DNA of 64,000 nt from Pleodorina starrii (Eukaryota > Chlorophyta > Chlorophyceae > Chlamydomonadales > Volvocaceae), in NCBI GenBank assembly GCA_030267565.1, contig BRXU01000002.1, positions 3,161,501 through 3,225,500 of the forward strand, in the 5' to 3' direction. The notes below the pieces were generated by a model. It searched no databases. It had not been told where the DNA came from and saw only the letters and a program-made list of their open reading frames with translations. Position 1 is the stretch's first letter; each line of letters starts with the position of its first letter. Positions 13,263 through 24,998 of the stretch are shown here, one piece after another. Made by a program: the position numbers and the translations under genes.

Positions 13263-16200
13263 CGCGGCGGGGGAGCTGGTGTGATGGGCCTTACGGGCTA
13301 GACAGGAAGGGCAGCAAGGCAGCTTGCTGTGGGAGGCGCGATCATGCGGAGGGCGCAACCGGAACGGAGCTGCTGGTAGGCGCGTTGTGTGTTGTTGTGC
13401 CGCCGAAAGGCGGAGGCAGGCGCCGCCCACCCGCAACAGAGAGGCCGCAACGGACCGCCCGGCTGGAATGCTGGCACCGTATCGAGCACGGCTTCAACGG
13501 TCTGTGGATCCGGAGTGATCCGCGGGTCGGTGCTTGGGTGACTTGGCCTCCCGCCACCCCGCCAGGGAAGCGCTTGTACCTCGCCATACCGGCGTTCCCA
13601 TCCGTCGTCAGACGCTGGCGAGCCCCCAAACCATTGACCTCCAAAGGGGCTGAACGTGGTGGCATATCGCATTAGTATACGGCCTTTCGATGGTAAGGCT
13701 AAGCCGTACCATAATTCCCGTCGTTTTTCATCCTTTGTGGTGAAGTGTTTCGGCGTGGGAGCGAGATCTCCCACTCGGCTGACCGCGAAAGGTTGGCTGG
13801 GCTGTTCGGGCCGTGGTGCTGCCTTCCAATCTGCCGGGCGCTGCCCGGTCTTGGGCGTGCAGCCATTGGGGTTAGAGCTCTACGGTGTCCTGGCGGCATC
13901 ACTGTGATGTCGAGAAAGCCACTGCCGCGTATCAGGCATCTACGGCAGGATACGGCGGCCAGAAGTGGGCAGGGCCTGGCACTTCTCTACCGGCTGTTAT
14001 AGAGAGTTTGCGTCACAACAACACGTTGTGTATGCGCGCGATGTAGAACGGAACGGTACATCTTTGTACTGGCGTATGCGTGCATATGACTGCTGGCGTG
14101 CATCCCGCCCTGCTGAAGCGCTGAAAGGCGGTACAAGGTGGTCACGGGTGGATGGTCGTGGACCGGCTGACATCGTACCCCGCAAAGGGTAGGAAGGGTG
14201 CTCTGCAGCGCAACCCTGCGGCGCGCCTGGCGCTGCGGTTCATGCCAGCTCGCAGCAGGCTGCACGCATTGCAGCCACTGCACTGCAGGGACTCCGGACC
14301 GGGTGCGGTGAGGCAGCACATTTCAGCCGCATACCGGTAGCTCTTCGTGGTGTGTGCAATATGAAATACGCCCCAAATTGCACGGATAGCAAATCCTGCG
14401 GGTCTTCGTCCATCGTGCGGTATTACAATAACGACCCAAATCTTTGGACACTCGACAACAACGTTGGTGACCCCGATCGTTCAACTCAGATGCGTACATG
14501 TGTTCACCCTTCTCGGAACACTCGTCCTGCTCGCAATCTACCCAATTCGCATACCAGGCCGGCAGAGCTTCTGTATACTTTTAGTTGCTCTTTTGTTCGA
14601 AGCAAAAGCCTTCGACCCTACACCGCTTGGGAAAAAGGCAATGTGTAGGGGATATTGCATTATCGTACTGCCGCGTATGCATCCGTCAAAAACCACCGTA
14701 AATCCAAACTCCAAGACCGACAAGACAAGCAGCCCTAGAGACTTGCCCTAGTCCTCCACATGCGTGCTGCCAATCTAGGGAGAATAAACCAGTGCACCTC
14801 CGCAAGCCCGCCGCTTGCTTTCGAAACAGCACCAAAACACACACGTCACGAACAACGCCGCCAAGCATGCCGCACAATTACACACCTCAACACAACGTGT
14901 AACCGATGTGTACACTGCGATATTGCTAATATCACCGACACGATGGGAAAATGCGAAACACAAACGAAACGCGCACGAGGTAAAAATTGCAGCAGGTCTA
15001 GCAGACTCCGGCACCCGCAGCAAACGCATGACAAAAGACCATATTCGCCTCCCCCGTCGGGCCACATGACCACACGGATCCTGATGTCCCTCCACCTTCC
15101 TTGTCAAAAACCATGCCGCTCTCCACATGCAACGTACGACTTGTCAAGGCGCAAACGACTTTTTTTGCCTCTGACGGCCTTCGGAAACACGTCTTTACGC
15201 CCATCGCTCTTCCGCCAAGGCGGTCACGAGCATGCAAGTCGTAAATGCAGAGAAGTAGTGCGAACACGATGAGGTCGCCTTATGACACTCTTATGCTCCT
15301 CTCATAGCCGACAGCAGCAACACTTCAGGCGCGCGGTCTCCCCACAAGTTTCCAGGCTCACATTTGCACGCGCAGCTGCGAGGAGACTCCACATATAATG
15401 TGGATATGCGGTGCCCTGCAGGCACCGCGAATAAGAAGATGAAACAAAGCTGCCCCCGCGTCGGGGACTTAAGCATGACATAAGCATAACATTAGCACAC
15501 GCAGCGCACTGCTCACGTTGACGAGCAAGCACTCCTGGCGAGCACAACCACCATCCTCGGCGGCCGCGCTGCCACATAATACCCCTTTAGCCCATAATAC
15601 CGGATCGGCCCCAATCGTCCTGTTTATACGCACCACCAACCGGGGACGGGAGCAACAGCAACACCACCACCTTAACAACCAAGCGACAACCACCCGGTCG
15701 CGCACAGATTGCGACACCCACATGCGACAACAACATGGCCATCGCCGGCGTGGCGACCCGCAACAACGACCGCGACGCGGGAAATCCATGCCGGCAACGC
15801 TCGGGTGCGACACACTCTCAGAAGAGAGTACGACGTGTCGCTGGCGCGGTGTGGCCTCGACCGGCACATCCGACCACGACCAGGCAAGCGTTGCAGGAAC
15901 TCCCCCACCCGCTCATGTGGTCCTTATCAGTACCAACCCGCACAAGGCAACGAGACGGGAATCGCGTTTTGGAAAACACATTATTAACAACCAGTACATA
16001 ACCAGGGACGGACAGCGCCCAGGAGGGCCGCCTTCAGCACGACAAACAATAAAATGCAGCTCTCACATGACATCAGGCGCGTGCGAAAATCTCAGCCCGA
16101 CTGGGGCCGAGGCGGGCAACAGCCACAGATGGCGTTTCTTAGCGCAAAGCCGCAGGTGGCCGGCGCAGCGCGCTCGGGGGCAGGCAAGCCTGCCCACGCG

Positions 16201-17160
16201 CGCTTGCGCCGGGACGAGGGCCCACGCAAGCAAATGGGTAAATGCACCACCAATAACACATAACGCGAAAAGGCAATACGTGCATGTAAGCCCTGACTCG
16301 CCTGACGTGCTTTTGCGGTGCCCCTGCGGTGCCACGCGATATGAGAACCGATTCACCAACCCAGCCGTGGGAGTCGTCATCATGCGCAACAGCCAACTTC
16401 GTTTATCGCGCTCGATCAATTTCCAGCCTTACCGACCCTTGTCGGACACAACACGTCGCAGTACAAATTGTCATCCCCCGAGCCAAGAGAACACGCCTGC
16501 TGCAGCATGGCCGCGGTGGCCTCTAGCCGGGGACCGGCCTCGATGCAATACTACCGGGAGCGACCGGGGCCTGTCAAAAAGGCTACAGACCCGCTTCTTT
16601 TAGGCACCCAACACGTTTTTTGGGGAACAAACCAGCCAACAAATATTCTGGCCTTCCTTCCTTCCACCACGGAGAAAATTGCCACAGGTTGGTTCGTACG
16701 GAGTCTCCATCAGGCAAGCCAAAAGGAGCACGCAGCAGCGGGGCCTGCCTTGCAACGCAGGCGGCGCGTCTGGGGCGCAACGCTCCTAATTCTTCTCTGT
16801 AAGTAACGCATGGCATAAGTTTGTTTGTTCTTCTGTCGCATTATAGCATCCTACCGTTATAGCAACACAGCTGCGGAAGAAGAGCCACTCCTCAGCGAGA
16901 ACAGCGCGGATTAGCCCAGCCGGCCGGCAGGGCAGCCCAGCCCAACGGCCCCTGCTGGCTGACACACCCGCCGCGCATCCCAGCCACGCGGGGACATATC
17001 CCCTCTTCCCCAGACCCCTCACTGACCTTGACGACTTCGAGCGGACATGGAACTACGCACACACACGTCCCCTCCCATGTATCACACCTGACGTTGCCCC
17101 CAACAACGCGCTGACCCCAACAGCAAAGCCATTTCAATTGGACCCTGCCTCCCACACCGC
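13263..17160. other. Gene-free 3.9 kb between convergent genes, probably two 3' UTRs
   Basis: The coiled-coil gene ends at 13262 and the minus-strand receiver gene ends at 17161, so 3' UTRs from both sides fill this stretch. The + strand from about 14350 is A/C-rich, i.e. T/G-rich on the minus strand, which is typical of volvocine 3' UTRs. TTACA (TGTAA on the minus strand) occurs at 14878-14882 and 14423-14427, implying a 2.3-2.7 kb minus-strand 3' UTR. The long open frame at 15518-16603 has no protein-like composition and was not accepted as a gene. Confidence 0.45.
14878..14882 (-). terminator. TGTAA polyadenylation signal candidate, receiver gene
   Basis: TTACA on the + strand reads TGTAA on the minus strand, 2.28 kb downstream of the minus-strand stop at 17161. 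Another copy is at 14423-14427. I saw no copy closer to the stop, so either the 3' UTR is unusually long or a variant signal is used. Confidence 0.3.
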
Positions 17161-18936
17161 TCAGCAAGCCGGCGACCCGTCGCCCAGGCTTGCAGAGATG
17201 AAGTCCGCCAGACTGGGGCTCTTCTTAAGGTTCAGCCCGATGGGCGGCGGCGCGAGCAGCGACTTCCCAGTCTCCAGCCCCAGAAACAAGTCCGCCTTGC
17301 TCATGGTGACCAGGCCCGACACGCCAACCGCACCGACCCGGGTGACAGGCGGCTGCAAAAATCCCTCCACACCCGTCATCCCGGTCATCGTGGTGGCGTC
17401 GCTTGCCCTAGACGGCGACGAAACTGCCGGCAGCGGCGCGCTTTCGGCGCGCTTCATCGTCTGATGGCAGAGCGAAGCGTTGGTGGCGCTCGAGAGCGTC
17501 AAGCAGCTGCTGCTCAGCGGCATCGTGCCGCAGCAGCCGCCCCCTGCCGACGTCACCGAGGGCGACGGCGATCCGCACATCATCATCGCCGGGAACAGCG
17601 CTGCCGGGCCGGAGAAGAAAGGGCTGCCGGGCCAGGCCATCGGGCCCATGAGGCCGGGCATGGCTGGCGCCTTGGGGGAAATCTGCAGCGGGTTGGTGGG
17701 CAGACCCCATTCGATGCCGGGTATCCCCGCCGGCAGAGGCGGCATCTGACCCGCGGGGTAGCCAATGGCGGGCTTGGGGCCGCTGCTGCCGCTGCCGTCA
17801 CTGACGTGCCCGTGCACCGTCGCACCTCGGCTGGCCTTATACTTGAGCGGCTGGGGACGGGGCTTGCCCGCACCAGCCGCGCAGCCGCCATCGAGCTGCA
17901 TGGGGTCCGAGCCGGCCGCGCCGCAGGCAGCGACGGGCGCGCCGACTCCGCCGGGCAGCGTGGCAGCGCCGCCGCTACTGACGAGGTGCGCTGCAGCTGT
18001 TGTCATGGTACCGGCGCCGCCAACGGCGAAAGCGTCGATGCAGCCCATGGCATCGTGGAGCGAGGAAGTCTCCATATCCGCGTCATACTCAACCTTCACG
18101 GGCGCCTGGTCACTTGTGCTGGCGTTGCTGCCCGACTCGCCACCCGAGCCGTGCGAGTGGGTGGCCGGGCCGCCGCCTTGGCAGCCTGAGTCTTCGGGCG
18201 ACGCTGTCCCGGAGGCAGCGGTTCCCTTCTTCAGCTGCGTCGGCGCCGCCTGGCTGGCGGAGAGCATGCGCCGAACTGCGAGGGGGGCCCAAGCAAACGG
18301 AATTACAACGGCACGGGGCGAAGACGACCTTGTCGGGAGCAAAACCAGCGAAAGCGAAAGGTCGCTTTTCAAAAGCGGGACAAGAACAATCGCTCCAAAC
18401 CCTCGCAAGCTTGCAAAAAGCATGCTCGAAGTCTGCGCCAACCGCTGTCTCCACTGAGAGCTGAATGCTCACAAGCTTCCCTAGCCCAGGCCCAATTATT
18501 GCTCCAATTCAAACCTACCGGAGTGCTGCCAGATATTCTTCAGCTTGAGAGGCGATAGCGGCTTTTCCAAAAAGTCAACCGCTCCAAGCTTGATGCCGAG
18601 CATAACCTCGTTTGGCGCGCTGCTTTCCGACATCAAAACCAGGGGAATAGTTTTGGCAGCTTGCACAACGGCTGTGTGCTCGGCCGACTTCTGCTGCAAA
18701 CAACGAACGTCAGCCAGGAGCACATCGCAGCTGTTTTCGGGGTTCGCCAAAAACGCCGCTGCCTCCACGCTGCAGCTGCAAGGCGTCACCGCGTAGTGGT
18801 TTTCACGAAGCTGTGACTCGGCTTCCTGGCGGGCCTTGAAATCGGGGTCCAGCAGCAAGACGTGCAGGTCGCGAGGGAAATTCGGCCGATGCGATAATCC
18901 CGGCAGCTGGCGCATGTTGGCGAATTCAACTGCCAT
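17161..18936 (-). CDS. Response-regulator receiver-domain protein without recognised output domain, 510 aa
   Basis: Two exons, 18519-18936 and 17161-18275, join at CTCCG/gtaggt...cgcag/TTCGG so that the family motif KNIWQHS(V)RR is restored across the junction. Residues about 20-140 form a receiver domain like those of plant and algal type-B ARRs and pseudo-response regulators. D30, D32, D76 (LLADVR), S103 and K125-P126 match the acidic pocket, phospho-acceptor, Ser/Thr and Lys. The usual MPxMDG loop after the acceptor Asp is replaced by RCLQQKSAEH. The remaining 370 residues are Gly/Ala/Pro/Ser-rich; no GARP/Myb or CCT domain is seen. It ends with an amphipathic motif (IGLNLKKSPSLADFISASL). 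The start is the ATG in GAAATGG; an acceptor-like cgcag 37 nt upstream suggests an intron in the 5' UTR. Probably a nuclear signalling or clock-type regulator, by family only. Confidence 0.75.
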
Positions 18937-20348
18937 TTCGATGTTCAGGCCAGCCGCAACGGGGCGCACAACCTGCGGATTGATGAATTTGTCACACGAC
19001 GCCTCTCGTCATCCGTCGCCAAAGCGCCGCAAGCGCCGATGCGCCAACCAGGACACTCCAACGAACAGGCATTAGAATTCAGGGCTCACAGCTCAGTAAC
19101 ATGACTTCCACGCACGTGCGACCGACCATGCAAGCCCAACGTTGTTGACCTTGCCTAACTCGTTCAACCACATACACAACAAAACCTGTGTATAGAAATG
19201 AACATCCTACACGCAGCCCGACTCTGTGAGAAGGCGTCCCTTTTTTGAGGTCCTTTTCCTCTTGATACGCTTCGCTTTTCCAGCGATATCGCGTACAAAA
19301 GCGACCAAACTCGCTGGCCGCAGCGCGCCCCAAGTCTTCCTCCTACCGTTTGATTCCAGAAAATTATCGGAGTCGCGGTGGGACGCAAGCTGCCGCCACG
19401 AACCACCGACTACGTCCACGCCACTCCACGTTAAGACGTGTCGATGTAGTCTGATTTCCCAATCAGCACTTGCGATGGCGCCGCTCTTGTTGCTGCTGCC
19501 TCCCAGTGTTCACGCTCGCTGAACTCCTCTTTCCACGCCCCTCTCTCTCGGTTGCGTTTATATAAGACACTAGAACATCTCAGTCACGCTTTGATATGAC
19601 TTGACCTACAACAAGTTGCCACAACCTTGTTTTCACATGGGAGAACGTTTGGGAACGCCGTGCCGTACTCGGACGAAAAGGGTCAGATGTTTGTACCCCG
19701 AACCTCCCCCATTCCTCACGCACCTCACCATTTTAGGCGACTACATTTCACCGCCTATGCTTGCTGTTACGGGCGCGGACAATCAACGCGGCTTAGCTGA
19801 ATTAGTTCACAACATCTGGGTACGGCGGTCTTCTATGCTAGTTTGAATGTTTGTTCATTTTACCTGTTTTCGTTTGTGATCCTGCTTTAGTTTCTGCTTG
19901 GCGACATAGTTCTTAGCTCCTTTTTGACCTGCCTATTCTCGCGGTCCATGAGCCTCCTGGCTCGTCTGGGCCTTATGAGCTCTCGAGCTTGTAATACAAT
20001 ACAATACAAAATACCTCACGCAGGCGCCTGGCACCCAACAACTACCATTTTTTATGGCGCAATCGTGTGGCGTTTGACCTTCCACGATAATTGACTTATA
20101 ACTTGAATGATCACGGGACCTGACAGTTGACACACCCTGCCACGCATTCGAGAAACTTCACAGTGCAAACACTAGGTCGATGGTGGCGCTGCAACAATTA
20201 GCTGTCGACGGGTATATACCATGCACGTTCGACTACGGGTGCGTGACGGCCTGCCCAGCAGCCTACCGCGCTCTGGGCCCCAAACCCCGACATCGACCTT
20301 GCCTCACCCGACCCCCTCAATCTTTCCTGCCGCTGCGCAATTAATATA
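18937..20348. other. Divergent intergenic region between the receiver and DUF89 genes
   Basis: This holds the 5' UTRs and promoters of two head-to-head genes. A TATA-like palindrome at 19557-19566 (tttatataag) could serve either strand; on the minus strand it lies about 620 nt upstream of the receiver start. A second TATA-like site (tatata, 20213-20218) is 131 nt upstream of the DUF89 ATG. A 27-codon upstream ORF on the minus strand (start near 19072) precedes the receiver gene and could be within its leader. No protein-coding gene is supported. Confidence 0.45.
20213..20218 (+). promoter_or_regulatory. TATA-like box, DUF89 gene
   Basis: The sequence ggtatatacc lies 131 nt upstream of the start codon at 20349, compatible with a 5' UTR of about 100 nt. 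Assigned by motif and distance only. Confidence 0.4.
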
Positions 20349-23300
20349 ATGACGCAGACCGTTGCCCTACACCAGCCGTCTGTGCAAGGCGTAAGCGCTC
20401 CCCTTCCCGCCCGCCCCTTCCGCCCCAACATGTTCCTATATAGGACCGAGGCGCGTAATCTGCCCACACTTCGCGATTGGATCGAGGTGTTTCGCAAGAG
20501 CATACCCACATTTAAGGCCCATGCATTGTCCGATTCCGCCGTCCCGGCGGAGCTTAGAGAGGTACGGACGGAGGCCCGCTCTCCAGTGACCCCGGCGGGG
20601 CGGCGCCGGACTCCCTGGTGCGCGCTCACGTCAACCCAGAGCAGGCGCACGGCCGCCTCCCACCACCACCGCCACCACCTCGTGCCATCCGCGGGAGCCC
20701 TCAGCCCGCCGCGAGTGTTTTGCAGGACGGCCGCGAGGGTAAACCATCATCGCCCGTCCTTAGCCTTGGGTCGAAACAGCACGAAACCCGCACTTGGTAG
20801 ACCTCCCCTGCGGCTCGGGGGCGCTCGTCCTCTAAAACACCGCAGGACCTCTCCGGCCTCTCGTGCTGTGGCATCAGCCAATGCCTTTGCAGCCGTCCCC
20901 GCTCGCTGGGGGCCTGTGACAGCGGCCCGTCGCACTCGTACCCGCTCGTCTCTCCTCGCACCCAAACAGCTTCCGCGCTCACGGCCCACCGGCTTCACCC
21001 GCGCCCACACCCCCACAGCTCCCCCTGCGCCCCACCGCCGCCGCCAGCACCCTCCTCCACCCCGCACAGCTGCGCTCGCGCCTTCGTTGCGCCAGTCGCC
21101 TTCACAACAGCAAAACCCTCCGTGGTGTGTCGGAGTCCATGTGGGCTGTTGAGGCTGGCCGTGCTGCAACATGCAGCGGCGGCCAGCTGCAGCTCCCACG
21201 GCCAGCGCCTGGGGACATACACACACGGCGCACACACGGCTTCAACACCGATCCACCGCCCCGCTCCGTCGCCCTTCAGCACCTGCCCAGCTTACCGCAG
21301 CCAGCTTTCGCTGAAGCCACGCAACCTTATTCAACGAGCCCAATAATATCCAGACACCTGCACATAAGCGGCGAGCCCCCTCCAGCCCCCAAACCCACGA
21401 CCCGTATTCGTAATTCGACAACCACCGTACTCTCCGGTCCTTTGTCGTATGGACCCCCGATTCTGTGGCAGGCGGCTGCGGGGCAATTTGAGTGCACCTT
21501 CACCGCGGCGCTTGATGCCCTGCTGGCAGACCCCACCACTCCGGCCCCAGGCCACCCGAACTGCCACCCGGTCAACTGCCTCACGCTATGCCAGCTGCGG
21601 TGAGGCGATTGGCGTGTCGTACAATGTCGTATAACGTCGTACACTGTCGACGGCAGCTCTCCAGGACCGGGCATATGGGTGGGGATTTGGTCGGGAGGGT
21701 CTGCTGCTCTGCTTGCGCCCGCTTCGAGAGGCCGTGGTTCAGGGCCTCACTGGGGCCTCACTGGCCACTTGGCACTGTTGCGGGTTCGTTCTGGGCCTGT
21801 GTGAGTTTGGCAGCAAGCCGTCTCCACCGCCCGCCTGGCCACCCCGACCAGTCCATGTCTCGCAAGATGCAACTCCTCGCTAGCGGAGGGTGACGCGGGA
21901 TGGCCACGCGGCGGCTAGGGGGCGCCCTCCCTCCCCCCCCCGCCCTGGCCCCTGCCACTCCTTGCCTGCGACTCCCTCCCCCGCTGCGCTGCCTCCACCC
22001 CCCTGGCGCTGACCCGCACTCCCTTCCCCCTGCCCACTCCAGGGAGGACTGCCTCCACGCGGCGGGCTTCCGGGACATCTTCGCGGCGGTGAAGGCCGCG
22101 GAGAACGACCGGGCGCTGGGGCTGCTGCCGGGGCTGTTAGCGGAGTTTGATGCCCTCGAGGGCGGCTTCCTGGCCGAGTGAGTCTCGAGTCCGATCTCGA
22201 GTCCGAGTCCGGTGGTGCCGGGGGGGGGTGCAGTGGGGCCGGAGTCGGGCGGGGCTCAGGAGGATGCAAGCGAGGCGCGATGACCCGGTGATCACGACAG
22301 AGCATTGAGGGTGGTGGTGGCGGCGGCGGTGGGCGCGCCGGCCGCAAGCCGCGCCTGGGTGGGAAGGGGGCGCACACCTGCGCTCCTGCGCCCGTCCCTC
22401 CACGGCTGGGTGCCCGCCGGTCCACCCCAAGCGCCCCGTCCCCCCCGTCGCCCCGGTTCTTCGACTACTCCCTCACTTCTTTGTACCCCAAGCGTCCCGT
22501 CCGAGCCCCCGCACGGCCCACTGACCCGTGGGTCACCTCGCCCATAGGCTGGAGCTGGCGCTGCGCGGCGTCTTCGCGGGCAACATCTTCGACCTGGGGG
22601 CGGCGGCCTCGGCGGAGCTACACGCGGCGGGAGGCGGCGCCTTCGCCGCCACGCGCGCCGCGCTGCTGCCGCGGCCGTGGGCCGTGGACAACCTGGGGGC
22701 GCTGCTAGAGGCGGTGCGGGCCCCCGAGGGCGGTGGCGGCGGCGGCGCCCAGTGGCGGGCGGCGGCGCTGTTTGTTGACAACGCGGGGCCGGATGTGGTG
22801 CTGGGCATGTTACCACTGGCGCGAGTGCTTCTGAAGGCTGGCACGAAGGTGGGGGTGGGTTGATTCGTCGTTTGTCGTTTGCCGCCTGGCCAACGTCGGT
22901 TGGCTGGCTGGTGGACAGGTCCGGTGTTGGTTGGTGCGCGGGCGGGGCGGGGCGGGGTTGTGTCTCTCGCCGCGGCCGGCCGGTTTGGTGTGTGGAATGG
23001 GGCTGGGAGGGAGCAGAAACAGGCTCGTGGGCCGCGGCCCGTGTGGCGTGTGCGCGATTGGGCTTGGCTCGTGCGCCGGAACGGACGGACGGACGGGCAG
23101 CGACTGGCAGCCTCCTCATCCTCTGGTGCTCCGTCATCGTATCCGCGGCCCTGTACCCATTCTCGCCCTGTCGATGCCCGCTTCGAACTACCCCTATGGC
23201 CCTATGCGGCAAGCCCGATTTGTACTGTTTGGAGAAGCAAATCAGAGCGGACCAGTCGCAAGCGAGGTAAAGTCGACTAGTGGAGCCATGTGGCCCCCCG

Positions 23301-24073
23301 GCTCCCCCCCCAAACCCCCTCCTTGTCCGCCCAGGTGCTGCTGATGGCCAACCGCGGACCCACCATCAACGACGTCACCGCCGCCGAGCTGGAGCCGCTG
23401 CTGGGAAGGGCCGCGGCGCTGGACCCGGCTGTCCTGGGGCCCGCGCGGGAGTCGGGGGCGCTGCGGGTGGTGTGCTCTGGCAGCGACCTGCCCGTCATTG
23501 ACCTCACAAAGGTACGACATACCGCGGATAGGCCGGGGATGGAGGAGGGGGCGCACACACCGCTCCATTGTTACGACGGTGACGGGGACAGCAGGAGTCG
23601 GGGAAGCGGTCCTGTCGCTGCCCGCGACCGCTCCTGCTGCGATACCTCGTCGCGCAGCAGCGACAAGGTTAGCAGCCCCAGGTGCTGGTGCCAGCAAAAC
23701 AACACAACCGTGCTCCGTGACCCTCGGGACGCTTTCCGTTTACCCCTTCGTCCCTGCTCCTCTTCCTCTTCGGGACTTGTTACCTTTTTCCTCGCGCTTT
23801 TTGGCCGGGGCCCGCGCCGTTTGCCTGGCTGACGTGCAGCTGTCCCAGGAGGCGGTTGACGCCGCGGCGGAGTGCGACCTGATCGTGCTGGAAGGCATGG
23901 GCCGCGCCATCGAGACAAACCTGCATGCGGTCTTCCGCTGCGACTCGCTCAAGCTGGGCATGATCAAGCACCCGGAGGTAGCGGCGCACTTCAGCGGGCG
24001 AATGTACGACTGTGTCTGCAAATTCGACCGGGCGGTGGAGGTGGTGCCGGCGTGCCAGACGGAGCAGGCGTGA
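20349..24073 (+). CDS. DUF89-family 4'-phosphopantetheine phosphatase (PANK4 C-terminal-domain type), 395 aa
   Basis: Metal-dependent phosphatase of the DUF89 damage-control family, expected to hydrolyse 4'-phosphopantetheine or its damaged forms in CoA metabolism. Six exons: 20349-20561, 21472-21599, 22043-22177, 22548-22848, 23335-23511 and 23840-24073. Phases are consistent and sum to 396 codons. The arrangement matches the plant stand-alone homologue: N-terminal WIEVFRKSIPTFK, then LCQLREDCLHAAGFRDIF, GVFAGNIFDLG, LPRPWAVDNL and LFVDNAGPD (D236, N237 and D241, the expected metal site). These are followed by ANRGPTINDVT, GSDLPVIDL, LIVLEGMGRAIETN and GMIKHPEVA. There is no fused pantothenate kinase domain, unlike animal PANK4. 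The start is the first in-frame ATG, 131 nt after a TATA-like site. Substrate choice within the family cannot be read from sequence. Confidence 0.92.
21616..21650 (+). repeat. 10-bp-period tandem repeat in DUF89 intron 3
   Basis: The unit gtcgta-like recurs at 21616, 21626, 21636 and 21646 with a 10-nt period (gtcgtacaat, gtcgtataac, gtcgtacact, gtcgacgg). It lies 17 nt after the exon 2 donor. It is short and imperfect; no function is evident. Confidence 0.55.
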
Positions 24074-24998
24074 AAAAGCGCGCGCACAGAGTTTATTTAT
24101 TTGCGCGCGTGTTGACGTGATAGCGGCTATGCCGGGGTTGGGTGAGGAGGGGTGGGTGTAGGTTTGAGGGAGGCGAGGGGGGGCATGCGAGGGTGAGTGC
24201 ACGTGAGATGCGCGTGGGGTTGCCGGATGGGGGAAAAGAGCGGCGTGGCGACAGGAGCGTCCGAAGACCGTTAGGTGCATGCGTGCGTCCTAACTGTGAA
24301 GCGGCTAGGGAGGCTCGCGCTTAAATGATGCTTTACTGGAGCGAAGCGAGCAAGCTTAACTGGAGGCGACTATGCCCAGGGAGCGAGTCCGGCTTGTTTG
24401 CATTCATTTGTCCTTGAGAGGAGCGCTCGGCTTCGCTTGCCTAGAATGTACAATGCGTTGCCAGCGGGAAAGATGGGCGAGCGATGATCACGACAGCAGC
24501 ACGCCATGGTCCATGCGCGGGCGCTCAGGACACCATGTTCAGCTGGATGCAATTTGCAGCATTCTGTCTGATTTCAGCTGCAACTGAAACGCCGTTTGTT
24601 GCGGTGGCTTATCATCACCATGCAGCCTTGCAAGCCCACGCTCATGCTTTGACCGACAGCGAGCATCGCACGTCATCGCACGAACAGAGGCCCATGGGTC
24701 GTCCCATGCCTGCACGGCAATGGCTCCTGTATTGTCTGTCCGGGCTAACAAATTGCACAACATGATTGTGAACTTGGCTATTCAATTAAGTTGATGTGCG
24801 GTGCCAGGCTGCCAGCAGTTGTTGGGCGTTGCCACGGTCCGTGGCTTTGGCTTCTTCGTAGTTGATGTGCTTATATTTGGTCGCACTTTTGATAGTAAAG
24901 ACATCGAACGCATAAGCTCTTCCTCTTCATTGTAACTTTTGGCACGGACCCTTGTTTTGGACTCCGGTCAAATATGCCTTGAAGCAGGGGCATCGAGC
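24074..24998. other. DUF89 3' UTR overlapping the next gene's promoter region
   Basis: Only one TGTAA was seen here, at 24931-24935, giving a DUF89 3' UTR of about 860 nt. The next gene's ATG at 24999 lies 64 nt beyond it, so its promoter must sit inside the upstream gene's transcribed tail. No ORF in this stretch looks coding. Confidence 0.5.
24931..24935 (+). terminator. TGTAA polyadenylation signal, DUF89 gene
   Basis: TGTAA 858 nt after the stop codon, in an AT-richer context, and the only copy found before the next gene. Confidence 0.5.

Noticed and set aside
12296..13675. 459-codon open frame over the last exon of the coiled-coil gene
   Set aside because: Shifted frame. The 12435-13262 frame has the more protein-like composition and a stop that fits the gene.
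15518..16603. 361-codon open frame on the + strand
   Set aside because: No family resemblance, odd composition (Thr/Asn/His/Arg scatter), and no splice or start context. The A/C-rich strand is better explained as the antisense of a T/G-rich minus-strand 3' UTR.
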